From assembly GCA_905479735.1 (NCBI GenBank), contig CAJQNS010000010.1:40588-104587 (forward strand): a stretch of DNA of 64,000 bases. The letters are read 5' to 3'. Below the pieces are notes generated by a model. It had not been told where the DNA came from. It did no database searches and was given only the letters and a program-made list of their open reading frames with translations. Each line of letters begins with the position of its first letter. The first letter of the stretch is position 1. The DNA comes from an uncultured Desulfofustis sp. Lineage in GTDB: Bacteria; Desulfobacterota; Desulfobulbia; Desulfobulbales; Desulfocapsaceae. A program made the position numbers and the translations under genes. Below, piece by piece: positions 26,739 through 36,813 of this stretch.

Positions 26739-27869
26739 GTGCCCGCGTCAACGAGTGTCGAAACTATCAGAGACTGGATAGGCCTGAGTTTTGTCCACGG
26801 CGCCGGGCCCGCTCTGTTTTACCATCTGATCAACCGGTTCGGTTCACCGACCGAGGTATTAAATGCACCCGGTTCAGTGGCAAAGGAGATAGGAAGTCTG
26901 CGATCCGGGTATCTGGCGGAGCTGTCCGATACTGGTCGGCTTAGGCGAAGGGCGGAGCGGGAACTGTCAGAACTGGACAAGATCGGCGCCAGAGCGTTGA
27001 TTCGAGACGAATCTGATTACCCTGAACTACTGAAGCATATCGGGCAGCCGCCGCCAGTAATATATGTGCGTGGCAGAAGATCGCTGCTCAACATGACCTC
27101 GGTTGCCATAGTAGGCTCACGGGCGGCAACCAGTTATGGCCGCAGGGTTTCCCGGACTATCGCCCGGGATCTGGCCTGGTCCGGACTCTGTGTGGTCTCG
27201 GGGCTGGCTCTGGGTATCGATGCAGAGGCGCATGCGGGGGCTCTTGATGCTGAAGGCGCCACTACCGGTGTGTTGGGCTGCGGCCTTGATGTGGTGTATC
27301 CGAGAGGGAATCAGCGCTTGTTTGAGCGGATAAAGGAGTTCGGACTGCTGATCAGCGAATACCCGCTCACCACACCGCCGGAGGGTTACAGATTCCCGGC
27401 CCGCAACCGGATCATTGCCGGTCTGAGCAGGGCTGTGGTGGTGGTTGAAGCTTCGCAGAGATCGGGTTCATTGATCACCGTACAGTATGGTCTTGAGGAG
27501 GGCCGCGACATATTTGCGGTGCCCGGTCAGGTAGATTCAGTCAAGAGCGCCGGGACTCATTGGCTGGTTCAGCAGGGTGCCTCGCTGGCAGTGTCTGCTG
27601 CTGACATCGTTGAGCAATTGACCATCGACCCAGGCTGCAGGACCGCCCAGGTTAAAGATTGCAGCGACTCCCGGCCGACACTGAGGCCGGAATTGGAGGA
27701 GTTGTGGTCAATGATCGAACCGTATCCTCAGTTCCGGGAAGCCCTGCTTCAGCGCTCGGGTCTGCCGCCCGAACAATTCAATGAAGCACTGCTGGTTCTC
27801 GAACTTGAAGGGTTGATTGAAACTGTACCTGGAGACAGGGTTCGCAAATTAACAGACGGTAGCCGGTGA
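26739..27869 (+). CDS. dprA: DNA-processing protein DprA
   Basis: 376 residues from a GTG start (AGGAAG upstream). The Rossmann-like DprA core is clear: VAIVGSRAATSYGRR, VSGLALGIDAEAHAGAL and FPARNRIIAGLSRAVVVVEA. The C-terminal ~70 residues form a winged-helix-like domain. DprA loads RecA onto incoming single-stranded DNA during natural transformation, but it is widespread in bacteria not known to be competent. It sits between rpoD and rpe, probably co-transcribed with rpe and pgi downstream. Confidence 0.95.
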   Translation: MPASTSVETIRDWIGLSFVHGAGPALFYHLINRFGSPTEVLNAPGSVAKEIGSLRSGYLAELSDTGRLRRRAERELSELDKIGARALIRDESDYPELLKHIGQPPPVIYVRGRRSLLNMTSVAIVGSRAATSYGRRVSRTIARDLAWSGLCVVSGLALGIDAEAHAGALDAEGATTGVLGCGLDVVYPRGNQRLFERIKEFGLLISEYPLTTPPEGYRFPARNRIIAGLSRAVVVVEASQRSGSLITVQYGLEEGRDIFAVPGQVDSVKSAGTHWLVQQGASLAVSAADIVEQLTIDPGCRTAQVKDCSDSRPTLRPELEELWSMIEPYPQFREALLQRSGLPPEQFNEALLVLELEGLIETVPGDRVRKLTDGSR

Positions 27870-27902
27870 CACGGTTGATGCCAACGATAACGAGGATCTC
27901 TT

Positions 27903-28595
27903 ATGAACAGTGACATACTGATTGCCCCATCGATCCTGTCAGCCGATTTTTCACGGCTCGGCGAAGAAATTCAGGCAGTCGGCAAAGGCGGGGCCGATGT
28001 AATTCATGTGGATGTCATGGACGGGCACTTCGTTCCCAATATCACCATTGGCCCGCTGGTGGTAAAGGCGGCGCGGAAGGTCACGAATAAACCGCTCGAC
28101 GTCCACCTGATGATCAGCGATGCAGACAGCTACATCGACCAATTCATTGATGCCGGTGCAGACTGGATCACCGTGCATGTAGAGGCCTGCGGTCATCTGC
28201 AGCGGACACTCTCTTATATCCGTCAGCAAGGCTTGATGGCGGGGGCCGTTCTTAACCCGGCTACGCCTCTGGATACGCTCGAATACGTGCTCGATGATGT
28301 CGATCTGGTGATGCTTATGTCGGTCAATCCCGGTTTTGGTGGTCAATCATTCATTCCCTCCACCCTGGAGAAAATCCGGCGGCTCAAAGTGATGATCGAC
28401 AGCCGGGGGCTCGAGATCGGCATCGAAGTTGATGGCGGGATAGGACCCAAAACCATTGCCTCGGCCGCTGCCGCAGGGGCCAATATATTCGTGGCAGGCT
28501 CCGCCGTTTACGGCAGCGACTCTTATGAAGATTGTATCGGTGAACTGCGCTATCTCGCCAGTACAGGAACGAGCCCGATTATAGAGAAAGAATGA
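27903..28595 (+). CDS. rpe: Ribulose-phosphate 3-epimerase
   Basis: 230 residues, a complete TIM-barrel epimerase interconverting ribulose-5-phosphate and xylulose-5-phosphate. [14 protein letters not shown] is the signature start, [12 protein letters not shown] and DVHLMISD hold metal ligands, [11 protein letters not shown] is the phosphate loop and [10 protein letters not shown] the second catalytic Asp region. It precedes pgi, so sugar-phosphate metabolism genes are grouped here. Confidence 0.96.
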   Translation: MNSDILIAPSILSADFSRLGEEIQAVGKGGADVIHVDVMDGHFVPNITIGPLVVKAARKVTNKPLDVHLMISDADSYIDQFIDAGADWITVHVEACGHLQRTLSYIRQQGLMAGAVLNPATPLDTLEYVLDDVDLVMLMSVNPGFGGQSFIPSTLEKIRRLKVMIDSRGLEIGIEVDGGIGPKTIASAAAAGANIFVAGSAVYGSDSYEDCIGELRYLASTGTSPIIEKE

Positions 28596-28641
28596 TGGAG
28601 AGTGAAATCCGGCGCACCATTTTAACAAGGGAGTATTGTCT

Positions 28642-30210
28642 ATGAAAACAGATGTGACCGAGAGCCGATCATGGCAGAAACTTCTGAAACTTGCCGAGAC
28701 CCCCTACGATCTTGTTGCCCCTGGTGCCCTAGAAGAAGACGGGAGAATCGGTTCGATGATCTGCCATTCGGCAGGCCTGCGACTCTTTTATGCCGCCCAG
28801 CGGGTGGATAAGAAGGTGCTGGAGGCATTCCAGGAGTTTGTCGACGAGCATCGCCTGGTTGAGCGCTTCAAGGAAATGAGAAGAGGGGCGGTAATCAATA
28901 AAATATTCGGCTGGGAGAGTGAAGACCGCCAGGTGCTGCACACTTCCTCCCGGGACATCTTCGCTAGCGAGCCTAAAGACCCGGTGTCTGCCAGACAGGC
29001 GAACGAAGAGCTTCAGAAACTGCAAACCTTTCTCAGCGAGGTGGACCGCCAGGGCAAGTTTACCACCATGGTCAATGTCGGTATCGGCGGCTCGGATCTG
29101 GGTCCCAGAGCCATTTATGAGGCCTTGAAGGCGTATAATAGGGAAGGCCGCAAGGTGCATTTCATCGCCAATGTCGATCCCGATGATGCGGCCCAGGTAC
29201 TGGACACCGTTGATCCGGCCAAAACCCTGGTTACGGTGGTCTCAAAGAGTGGTTCGACTCTTGAAACACGAACCAACGAGGAATTGGTGCGATCCAGATT
29301 CGAGAGCGCCGGTCTCGATCCGGCCCGACACTTTGTTGCCGTTACCGGAAAAGGCAGCCCGATGGACAATCCCCAGAACTATCTAAGTTCTTTTTACATG
29401 TATGATTATATAGGTGGCAGGTACAGCGTCACCTCCATGGTCGGCTGTGTCAGCCTCGGATTTGCACTCGGAGCCGAAGGACTGACAGACTTTCTGAAGG
29501 GCGCGGCCGAGATGGATGAAGCCTGCGAGACGAACCAGGTTGCTGATAATATGGCCCTGCTGCTGGCTCTGCTCGGAATCTGGAATCACAATTTCCTGGG
29601 TTGTCCGACTCTAGCAGTTCTACCATACAGCCAGGCGCTGCATAGGTTTCCCGCCCATCTCCAGCAGTGCGACATGGAAAGCAACGGCAAATCGATCACC
29701 GTGGACGGACGACCCGTTTCGATTAAAACCGGTCCGGTGGTGTGGGGGGAACCGGGGACCAACGGCCAGCATGCCTTCTATCAACTGCTGCATCAGGGCA
29801 CCGAAATCGTACCTGCCGAGTTTGTCGGCTTTCTCGACAGCCAGTACGGCAAGGATATATCGGTGGATGGCACCAATTCGCAGCAGAAACTGCTGGCCAA
29901 CATGATGGCCCAGGTCGTCGCTCTGGCGACGGGCCGGGAGCATGAAAACCCCAATAAACGCTTCGGCGGCAACCGGCCGAGTTCGCTGATTATTGGCAGG
30001 AAGCTCGACCCGCGCAACATGGGCCGCCTGCTTGCCCTCTATGAAGCCAAGATAGTGTTCCAGGGATTTAGCTGGAATATCAACTCATTTGACCAGGAAG
30101 GAGTACAACTTGGCAAGGTCCTGGCCGGCCGCTTTCTGGAGCACATGAAGAGCAACAAAAAATGTGGTACTTCCATCGAAGAACAATTCCTCGAAGCGCT
30201 TGAAAATTAA
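28642..30210 (+). CDS. pgi: Glucose-6-phosphate isomerase
   Basis: 522 residues from the ATG at 28642, which has AAGGGAGT eight bases upstream; an in-frame TTG at 28636 is less likely. Family motifs include VNVGIGGSDLGPRAI, VVSKSGSTLETRTNEE and the catalytic-region GEPGTNGQHAFYQLLHQGT. It interconverts glucose-6-phosphate and fructose-6-phosphate. It closes the dprA-rpe-pgi run and is followed by a hairpin and then the dsr promoter region. Confidence 0.95.
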   Translation: MKTDVTESRSWQKLLKLAETPYDLVAPGALEEDGRIGSMICHSAGLRLFYAAQRVDKKVLEAFQEFVDEHRLVERFKEMRRGAVINKIFGWESEDRQVLHTSSRDIFASEPKDPVSARQANEELQKLQTFLSEVDRQGKFTTMVNVGIGGSDLGPRAIYEALKAYNREGRKVHFIANVDPDDAAQVLDTVDPAKTLVTVVSKSGSTLETRTNEELVRSRFESAGLDPARHFVAVTGKGSPMDNPQNYLSSFYMYDYIGGRYSVTSMVGCVSLGFALGAEGLTDFLKGAAEMDEACETNQVADNMALLLALLGIWNHNFLGCPTLAVLPYSQALHRFPAHLQQCDMESNGKSITVDGRPVSIKTGPVVWGEPGTNGQHAFYQLLHQGTEIVPAEFVGFLDSQYGKDISVDGTNSQQKLLANMMAQVVALATGREHENPNKRFGGNRPSSLIIGRKLDPRNMGRLLALYEAKIVFQGFSWNINSFDQEGVQLGKVLAGRFLEHMKSNKKCGTSIEEQFLEALEN

Positions 30211-30218
30211 GGGAACCG

Positions 30219-30233
30219 CACTCCTCCGGAGTG
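30219..30233 (+). terminator. Short hairpin downstream of pgi, possible terminator
   Basis: CACTCC-TCC-GGAGTG forms a six-base-pair stem with a three-base loop, nine bases after the pgi stop. No clear T-run follows, so termination here would be weak or Rho-dependent. Confidence 0.35.
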
Positions 30234-30278
30234 GTGAATCATTATTCATTTTCAAGGCCGAAACTGGTTGCTTTTTTG

Positions 30279-30307
30279 TTGACAAAAAGAACCCATAGTA
30301 ATATCCT
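30279..30307 (+). promoter_or_regulatory. Sigma-70 promoter of the dsrABD cluster
   Basis: TTGACA at 30279-30284, a 17-base spacer and TATCCT at 30302-30307. The predicted start near 30314 gives a leader of about 190 bases before dsrA, long enough for post-transcriptional control. The leader has no gene; AAAGGAGG lies just before the dsrA ATG. Confidence 0.65.
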
Positions 30308-30501
30308 CATCTGCTACATAATTATTCGCCGGTTCAGTGTATTGTGCTTTCGTTGTGCAAGATATGCCAGTTGAAAGATGACAAAAGTCGAGTGAGTCCG
30401 CTGGCAATTGCCGGATCGTTCTTTTGTTCATGATACGTGATCTGTATATAGAGTTTTTTGGATAGGGTTGTAGTATTAACAGTAATTTAAAGGAGGAAAT
30501 C

Positions 30502-31782
30502 ATGGCAAAACATGAAACACCCTTGTTAGACCAGCTGGAGAGCGGTCCTTGGCCAAGCTTCGTTACCGACCTGAAGAGACAGGCCGAGACCCATCCAGAT
30601 GTCTACGACATTCTTGGTCAGCTTGAACTGTCTTACAAGGATCGGATCACCCACTGGAAGCATGGCGGTATAGTTGGTGTTTTCGGTTATGGCGGCGGTA
30701 TTGTCGGTCGTTACTCGGATGTTCCTGAGCGATTCCCGGGTGTTGAGCATTTTCACACCATCCGTGTGGCTCAGCCGGCATCAAAGTACTATTCGACTGA
30801 AAATCTGCGCAAGCTTATGGATCTCTGGGAGAAACATGGTTCAGCGGTAACCAACTTTCACGGTTCCACCGGTGACATAATTCTTCTCGGTACCAGGACC
30901 GAGAATCTCGAGCCTTTCTTCTGGGATTTGACCCACGAGATGGGCCAGGATCTTGGCGGTTCCGGTTCCAACCTGCGTACCCCGGCCTGCTGTCTCGGCC
31001 AGTCCCGCTGTGAATGGTCCTGTTACGATACTCAAGAGACCTGCTATCACCTGACCCTGCACTATCAGGATGAGATCCATCGTCCGGCCTTCCCGTATAA
31101 ATTTAAATTCAAATTCTCCGGTTGTCCCAACGATTGTGTTGCGGCAATTGCCCGCTCCGACATATCCGTTATCGGAACCTGGAGAGACGAGATCCGCATC
31201 GATCAGGCTGCAGTAAAAGAATACGTCGCCGGCAACTATCCTGCCAACGGCGGATCGCACAGCGGCCGTGACTGGGGTCCATTTGACGTCAACAAAGAGG
31301 TAATCGATCTCTGTCCGACCGAGTGTATGTGGATGGAAGGCGATGAACTAAAGATCGACGACAAGGAATGTACCCGTTGTATGCATTGCATCAACGTTAT
31401 GCCGCGGGCACTGCGTCCCGGTGCTGACCAGGGAGCCACCATTCTTGTCGGAGCCAAAGCCCCGATCCTTGATGGTGCTCAGATGTCCACCTTGATCGTG
31501 CCTTTCATGAAGATTGAAAAGGAAAACGAATATGAAGAACTGATCGAGTTCATCGAGACAGTTTGGGATTGGTGGATGGAAGTTGGCAAGAACCGTGAAC
31601 GCGTTGGTGAGACCATTCAGCGTGTCGGTCTGCCCACCTTTATCAAGGTTATGGGCGTTGACCCAATCCCGCAGATGATCAGGACTCCGCGAGAAAACCC
31701 ATACGTTTTCTGGGCTGAGGAAGAGGTTGAGGGCGGCTTTGAGCGTGACATCGATGAATTCCGTGCAAAGCACGCTGCCTAA
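30502..31782 (+). CDS. dsrA: Dissimilatory sulfite reductase subunit alpha
   Basis: 426 residues with an excellent ribosome-binding site. DsrA binds siroheme and [4Fe-4S] clusters and, with DsrB, reduces sulfite using DsrC as co-substrate. The siroheme-proximal cysteine motifs are present (CCLGQSRCEWSCYDTQETC and FSGCPNDCVAA). A ferredoxin-like cluster domain follows with CPTECMW and ECTRCMHCINVMP. The protein marks the organism as a dissimilatory sulfur metaboliser. It is followed by dsrB after 53 bases. dsrD presence favours the reductive direction, though some disproportionators also carry it. Confidence 0.98.
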   Translation: MAKHETPLLDQLESGPWPSFVTDLKRQAETHPDVYDILGQLELSYKDRITHWKHGGIVGVFGYGGGIVGRYSDVPERFPGVEHFHTIRVAQPASKYYSTENLRKLMDLWEKHGSAVTNFHGSTGDIILLGTRTENLEPFFWDLTHEMGQDLGGSGSNLRTPACCLGQSRCEWSCYDTQETCYHLTLHYQDEIHRPAFPYKFKFKFSGCPNDCVAAIARSDISVIGTWRDEIRIDQAAVKEYVAGNYPANGGSHSGRDWGPFDVNKEVIDLCPTECMWMEGDELKIDDKECTRCMHCINVMPRALRPGADQGATILVGAKAPILDGAQMSTLIVPFMKIEKENEYEELIEFIETVWDWWMEVGKNRERVGETIQRVGLPTFIKVMGVDPIPQMIRTPRENPYVFWAEEEVEGGFERDIDEFRAKHAA

Positions 31783-31835
31783 ATCGGCGTTTTAGACTTA
31801 TTTGCAATTAGTTAACTATATAAAGGAGAATTATC

Positions 31836-32963
31836 ATGGGATATAATCCGGAAAAACCGATGGAAGGCCGCATCACCGATCTCGGTCCGCCACATTACGA
31901 ACAGTTTATGCCGGCTGTCATTCAAAAGAACAAAGGTAAATGGCTCTGGCATGAAATTATACAGCCAGGAGTGCTGATGCACAAATCAGAGACAGGAGAC
32001 GAGGTGTACACGGTTCGAGTGGGCTCTCCCCGACTCATAACCTGCGTCCATGTCCGTGAAATTTGTGACATCGCCGATGCCCATTGCGACGGAAAGCTGC
32101 GTTTTACCACCAGGAACAATATCGAATTCATGGTTGATGCCAAAGACAAGGTGCAGCCGCTGCTTGACGATCTGGCCAGCCGCGACAATAAATTCCCCGT
32201 AGGTGGAACCGGTGCCGGCGTTACCAATATCGTTCATACCCAGGGCTGGATCCATTGCCACACCCCGGCAACCGATGCTTCTGGACCGGTTAAGGCGGTT
32301 ATGGATGACCTGTTCGACTACTTCACCTCCATGACCTTGCCGGCCCAGGTTCGCATTGCCCTGGCCTGCTGTCTGAACATGTGTGGTGCGGTTCATGCTT
32401 CTGATATCGCTATTCTCGGAATCCATCGCAAGCCGCCGATGATTGACCACAAGCGCATCACCGGTGTCTGCGAACTGCCGCTGGCAGTTGCTTCCTGTCC
32501 GCTGGGCGCCGTCAAGCCTACCAAGGCGGAAGTAGACGGTGAAGAAATCAAATCCGTAAAAGTAACGGTAGAGCGCTGTATGTTCTGCGGTAACTGCTAC
32601 ACCATGTGTCCGGCAATGCCCCTGGCGGATCCGGAAGGTGACGGAATTGCGATTCTGGTCGGTGGAAAGATTTCTAACACACGTTCAGCGCCAAAGTTCT
32701 CTAAACTGGTTATCCCGTTTCTGCCCAACAACACCCCGCGTTGGCCGGAAACTGTTGAGGCTATAAGAAAAATCGTTAAAGCCTATGCAAAAGACGCAAG
32801 AAAATACGAGCGTGTTGGCGAATGGGCCGAAAGGATTAGTTGGGAGCGCTTCTTTGAGAAGTGTGATATCCCATTTACAGAGAAGAGCATCGATGATTAT
32901 CGCCTGGCGTACGATACCTGGCGTACAACCACTCAGTTTAAGTTCACCAGCCACATCAAATAA
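31836..32963 (+). CDS. dsrB: Dissimilatory sulfite reductase subunit beta
   Basis: 375 residues, AAAGGAG upstream. It has the paired siroheme/cluster motifs ([18 protein letters not shown] and [17 protein letters not shown]) and a ferredoxin insert [18 protein letters not shown]. DsrB supplies the catalytically active siroheme of the alpha2-beta2 enzyme in the cytoplasm. It is co-transcribed with dsrA and followed by a strong hairpin before dsrD. Confidence 0.98.
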   Translation: MGYNPEKPMEGRITDLGPPHYEQFMPAVIQKNKGKWLWHEIIQPGVLMHKSETGDEVYTVRVGSPRLITCVHVREICDIADAHCDGKLRFTTRNNIEFMVDAKDKVQPLLDDLASRDNKFPVGGTGAGVTNIVHTQGWIHCHTPATDASGPVKAVMDDLFDYFTSMTLPAQVRIALACCLNMCGAVHASDIAILGIHRKPPMIDHKRITGVCELPLAVASCPLGAVKPTKAEVDGEEIKSVKVTVERCMFCGNCYTMCPAMPLADPEGDGIAILVGGKISNTRSAPKFSKLVIPFLPNNTPRWPETVEAIRKIVKAYAKDARKYERVGEWAERISWERFFEKCDIPFTEKSIDDYRLAYDTWRTTTQFKFTSHIK

Positions 32964-32987
32964 TTGACTGGTATTCTGCTGACTAAG

Positions 32988-33015
32988 AGCCCACTTCGCC
33001 ACGGCGGGGTGGGCT
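32988..33015 (+). promoter_or_regulatory. Strong intercistronic hairpin between dsrB and dsrD
   Basis: AGCCCACTTCGC pairs with GCGGGGTGGGCT to give a 12-base-pair stem (two G-U pairs) with a four-base loop. It is followed by TTTGATGCCCTTTT, not a clean T-run. It could partly terminate, or could protect the 3' end of dsrAB mRNA so that dsrAB and dsrD are made in different amounts. Confidence 0.65.
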
Positions 33016-33054
33016 TTGATGCCCTTTTGGTCACATTAAAAAAGGAGAAGGAAA

Positions 33055-33285
33055 ATGCCTCTGAGTGATGATGAACTAAAAGATGCGATTTGTAAGAAAG
33101 CTTCTACATCTCCAAAAGCACAGCTTTACATCAAGGATTTCTACAAGTGCGATCCTGATTCAAAGCCAAGAAAAATCAAAAACGTTGCCAACGAACTCGT
33201 TCGCGAAGGCCGACTGATGTTCTGGTCGTCCGGTTCCACCACCATGTATGCAGATCCTACTCGTATTCAAAACGAGGAGAAGTAA
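33055..33285 (+). CDS. dsrD: DsrD, small winged-helix protein of sulfite reduction
   Basis: 76 residues, the usual DsrD length, with AAGGAGAAGG upstream. The fold is a small winged helix (KAQLYIKDFYKCDPDSKPRK, then KNVANELVREGRLMFWSSGS). DsrD is regarded as an allosteric activator of DsrAB and is typical of sulfite-reducing, not sulfide-oxidising, lineages. It follows dsrB after the hairpin and is closed by a strong terminator. Confidence 0.96.
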   Translation: MPLSDDELKDAICKKASTSPKAQLYIKDFYKCDPDSKPRKIKNVANELVREGRLMFWSSGSTTMYADPTRIQNEEK

Positions 33286-33321
33286 GACTGCAAACCTGGC
33301 TGGTCTTTTGATTTTGTGTTA

Positions 33322-33355
33322 AGCGCGAAGTTCTATTTGAACTTTGCGCTTTTTT
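33322..33355 (+). terminator. Rho-independent terminator after dsrD
   Basis: AGCGCGAAGTTC, loop TATTT, GAACTTTGCGCT: a 12-base-pair stem (one G-U pair) followed at once by a run of T. It ends four bases before the birA ATG. Confidence 0.9.
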
Positions 33356-33359
33356 GCTT

Positions 33360-34112
33360 ATGGACTTTACAGATCTGCATTTAAAGACCGCGGATTCAAC
33401 CAATCGCGCTGCCAGGGAATTGGGGCAAAAGGGTGGTTCCCACGGCAGTGGGGTGATGGCCGAGGCCCAGACGGCTGGGAGGGGAAGACTCGGGCGGGCA
33501 TGGTTCTCGCCGCCGGGAGTAAACCTCTATTGCTCCTATATCGTCAGACCTGAGATCGCTGTTGAGCACTATCCCAGGCTGACTCTGGCTGCAGGAGTCT
33601 CCATCGCCACCTGTCTCCATGATTACTCTCACAATGATGTCGGGTTGAAGTGGCCCAATGACCTCTTTATCGGTGCCAGAAAATGTGGCGGCATCCTCTC
33701 TGAGACGTCAACTGATAGTGAAGGAAGACTGTTTGCGGTAATCGGTATCGGCATCAACTGCAACCTTTCAGCTGATGACATTCCTGCCGACCTGAGAGAT
33801 AGAGCGACCTCTCTTTTAATCGAGGGTGGTAAAACCATCGATAGAAAAAGGCTCTATTCTCAATTAAGAATGGCATTGCTAGCCACTCTAGCGGAGTTCG
33901 AGCAACAAGGCTTTTCCTCAGTACTCAAGCGCTGGCACAAATATGACCTTTTCCGGGGCCGGCAGATGGCCTGGCAGAGGCCTGACGGCAGCCGGGTGGA
34001 GGGAGAGAATCTGGGCCCCGCCGAAGACGGTTCACTGCTGGTCAGGGATGCTCAAGGATTTGTGCATCGGGTGCTCTCTGGCGATGTGAATCTCAGTGAT
34101 GTCTACTCTTGA
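33360..34112 (+). CDS. birA: Biotin--[acetyl-CoA-carboxylase] ligase, class I
   Basis: About 250 residues without the N-terminal DNA-binding domain, so a biotin ligase but not a repressor. AQTAGRGRLGRAWFSPPGVN is the biotinyl-AMP-binding loop, and KWPNDLFIGARKCGGIL is the second active-site segment; a short C-terminal SH3-like domain follows. It attaches biotin to carboxylase carrier proteins. The start is unusual: the ATG at 33360 (or TTG at 33354) directly abuts the dsrD terminator, and no ribosome-binding site is seen. Confidence 0.9.
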   Translation: MDFTDLHLKTADSTNRAARELGQKGGSHGSGVMAEAQTAGRGRLGRAWFSPPGVNLYCSYIVRPEIAVEHYPRLTLAAGVSIATCLHDYSHNDVGLKWPNDLFIGARKCGGILSETSTDSEGRLFAVIGIGINCNLSADDIPADLRDRATSLLIEGGKTIDRKRLYSQLRMALLATLAEFEQQGFSSVLKRWHKYDLFRGRQMAWQRPDGSRVEGENLGPAEDGSLLVRDAQGFVHRVLSGDVNLSDVYS

Positions 34113-34239
34113 ACCTGTAGAACCAACAAATACAGTCAGATAGCTCAATTGAAGAAGGGCTTTTGGCAAGATACGCTGAGAATGGTGCGCCCTTGCTTTA
34201 AGGGGACTCTTATAGGCTGCGTCAGCGAACCTTGATCGC

Positions 34240-34280
34240 AAAAAAAAGGGACACACCGGTCAACGGTTGTCCCTTTTCTT
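34240..34280. terminator. Bidirectional terminator between birA and ahcY
   Basis: GGGACA-C-ACCG ... CGGT-TGTCCC forms a long stem with one bulged base and a GTCAA loop. An A8 run lies on the left and TTTT on the right, so it can stop transcription from both convergent genes. The remainder of the birA-ahcY gap holds no gene. Confidence 0.85.
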
Positions 34281-34298
34281 CTGAGGTGCTGCTCTGAA

Positions 34299-35594
34299 TT
34301 AGTAGCGGTAATAGTCCGGCTTGAAGGGCCCCTCAACTGCAACCCCTATGTAGTCGGCCTGTTCCTTACTCAGGGTGGTGAGATTGACGCCGATCTTCTG
34401 CAGGTGCAGCCGGGCTACCATTTCGTCGAGTTGTTTGGGTAGAAAGTAGACCTTGTTTTCATAATTGGCTGAGTTCTTCCACAATTCTATCTGAGCCAAC
34501 ACCTGGTTGGTAAACGAGTTACTCATCACGAAGCTGGGATGCCCCGTGGCGCAGCCCAGGTTTACCAAGCGCCCCTCGGCCAGTACGATGATCTTTTTAC
34601 CGTCCGGAAAGGTTACATGATCGACCTGGGGTTTGATGGTTTCCCATTCCAGTTCGCGGATGGAGGCGATATCAATCTCAGAGTCGAAGTGACCGATATT
34701 ACAAACTATTGCCTCGTGAGGCATCTGCTCCATATGGGCCTTGGTGATGACATCTATATTACCGGTACAGGTGACGAATATATTGCCGATGGCTGCCGCT
34801 TGCTCCATGGTTACTACCCGGTAGCCTTCCATTGCCGCCTGCAGGGCGCAGATCGGGTCAACCTCGGTTACCAGTACAGAGGCGCCCATGCCGGCCAGTG
34901 CCTGGGCACATCCTTTGCCGACATCGCCATAACCCGCGACCACAGCGATCTTGCCGGCCACCATCACGTCTGTGGCCCGCTTGATCCCGTCGATAAGTGA
35001 TTCACGGCAACCGTAGAGGTTGTCGAATTTTGACTTGGTTACCGAGTCGTTGACATTGATTGCCGGACAGAGCAGAGAGCCGTCTGCGGCCATTTCGTTG
35101 AGACGATGCACCCCGGTGGTGGTCTCCTCGGTAATGCCTTTGACCTTTTTCATCTCCGCTTCGTATTTCTGGTGCATGATCAGGGTGAGGTCGCCGCCAT
35201 CGTCAAGAATCATGTTGGGGCGCCAACCGTCAGGCCCGAAAATGGTCTGGTCGATGCACCACCAGAATTCCTCCTCGCTCTCTCCCTTCCAGGCGAAGGT
35301 GGGGATGCCGGCGGCAGCCATTGCCGCAGCCGCGTGATCCTGAGTGGAAAAGATGTTGCACGACGACCAGCGGATGTCGGCACCAAGGTCAACCAGCGTT
35401 TCCATCAGTACCGCCGTTTGTATGGTCATGTGCAGGCAGCCGGCGATGCGGGCACCTTTGAGTGGCTGGGTCTCTTTGTATTGTTCACGAAGGCTCATGA
35501 GCCCCGGCATTTCCGTTTCTGCGATGGCGACTTCTTTTCTCCCCCATTCTGCCAGGGAAATATCGGCCACCTTGTAATCGTTTTTCGTAGTCAT
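34299..35594 (-). CDS. ahcY: Adenosylhomocysteinase
   Basis: 431 residues. It hydrolyses S-adenosylhomocysteine to adenosine and homocysteine. [18 protein letters not shown] and the substrate-domain segment [13 protein letters not shown] are conserved, the NAD-binding fold has [15 protein letters not shown], and the C-terminal tail PFKPDYYRY is the family signature end. It lies downstream of metK on the same strand (31-base gap), so the methyl cycle is made from one transcript. Confidence 0.97.
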   Translation of the reverse strand: MTTKNDYKVADISLAEWGRKEVAIAETEMPGLMSLREQYKETQPLKGARIAGCLHMTIQTAVLMETLVDLGADIRWSSCNIFSTQDHAAAAMAAAGIPTFAWKGESEEEFWWCIDQTIFGPDGWRPNMILDDGGDLTLIMHQKYEAEMKKVKGITEETTTGVHRLNEMAADGSLLCPAINVNDSVTKSKFDNLYGCRESLIDGIKRATDVMVAGKIAVVAGYGDVGKGCAQALAGMGASVLVTEVDPICALQAAMEGYRVVTMEQAAAIGNIFVTCTGNIDVITKAHMEQMPHEAIVCNIGHFDSEIDIASIRELEWETIKPQVDHVTFPDGKKIIVLAEGRLVNLGCATGHPSFVMSNSFTNQVLAQIELWKNSANYENKVYFLPKQLDEMVARLHLQKIGVNLTTLSKEQADYIGVAVEGPFKPDYYRY

Positions 35595-35625
35595 TTCAAA
35601 ATCCTTGAGAATAAGTCCGTGGTAA

Positions 35626-36789
35626 TTAAAGTCCTGCGGCCGCTTTCAGTTCATCGGCCTTGTCGATACGTTCCCAGGTGAAGTCATCATGCTTGCGGCC
35701 GAAGTGACCGTAGGCAGCGGTGGCACGATAAATGGGGCGCAGCAGATCGAGATGCTGAATGATTGCCTTGGGTCTCAGGTCGAAGTGGGCGCTGACCAGA
35801 TCCCTGATCTTTTCATCACTGATTTTTCCGGTACCAAAGCTGTTTACATTGATCGACACGGGCTGCGAGATGCCAATGGCGTAGGCGACCTGTACCTCGA
35901 CTTCCGAGGCGATTCCAGCTGCCACAATATTCTTGGCGATATAGCGCCCCATGTAGGACGAGGAGCGATCCACCTTGGAAGGATCCTTGCCGGAGAAAGC
36001 GCCACCGCCGTGGGAGCCTTTACCCCCATAGGTATCAACTATGATTTTCCTGCCGGTGACTCCGCAGTCACCAACTGGTCCGCCGATAACGAACCGGCCC
36101 GTCGGATTAATGTAAAAATTGGTATCCTTATCGATCATTTCCGCGGGTAGAACCGGTTTGATGATCTCTTCCATGACCCCTTCCTTGAGGTCCTGGTATT
36201 CAACGATTTCATCATGCTGGGTCGACAGGACGACCGCGTCGATCCGTTTTGGCACACCATCGATGTAGCCGATGGTGACCTGACTTTTGGCGTCGGGGCG
36301 CAACCAGGGCAGCCTTCCTGATTTACGGACCACGGCCTGGCGTTTGGTCAGCCGGTGGGCATAATAAATCGGCATGGGCATCAGGACCTCGGTGTCGTTG
36401 CAGGCGTAGCCAAACATCAGCCCCTGATCGCCCGCCCCCTGATCAAGATCAAGACCACTGCCCTCATTAACTCCCCGGGCGATATCGGGCGACTGTTTGT
36501 CGATGGATGTCAGAATGGCGCAGGATTGCCAGTCAAATCCCATGTCTGAAGAGTTGTAGCCTATTTCCTTAACCGTCTGACGGACCACATCCGGCATGTC
36601 CACCCAGGCGGAAGTGGTAATTTCACCAGCGATGAGCACCATGCCGGTGGTAACCATGGTCTCGCAGGCCACCCGGGCATGCACGTCCTGGCTGAGTATG
36701 GAGTCGAGAATTGCATCTGATATCTGATCGGCCACTTTATCGGGATGCCCTTCGGAGACCGATTCCGAAGTAAAAAGATAGTTTGACAT
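35626..36789 (-). CDS. metK: S-adenosylmethionine synthetase
   Basis: 387 residues. [17 protein letters not shown] at the N-terminus and [20 protein letters not shown] are the ATP and phosphate sites. It makes S-adenosylmethionine from methionine and ATP. It is the first gene of metK-ahcY and has a 5' leader with a notable inverted repeat and a candidate promoter. Confidence 0.97.
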   Translation of the reverse strand: MSNYLFTSESVSEGHPDKVADQISDAILDSILSQDVHARVACETMVTTGMVLIAGEITTSAWVDMPDVVRQTVKEIGYNSSDMGFDWQSCAILTSIDKQSPDIARGVNEGSGLDLDQGAGDQGLMFGYACNDTEVLMPMPIYYAHRLTKRQAVVRKSGRLPWLRPDAKSQVTIGYIDGVPKRIDAVVLSTQHDEIVEYQDLKEGVMEEIIKPVLPAEMIDKDTNFYINPTGRFVIGGPVGDCGVTGRKIIVDTYGGKGSHGGGAFSGKDPSKVDRSSSYMGRYIAKNIVAAGIASEVEVQVAYAIGISQPVSINVNSFGTGKISDEKIRDLVSAHFDLRPKAIIQHLDLLRPIYRATAAYGHFGRKHDDFTWERIDKADELKAAAGL

Positions 36790-36813
36790 GATATTTCCGT
36801 TTTCGTAGATATT

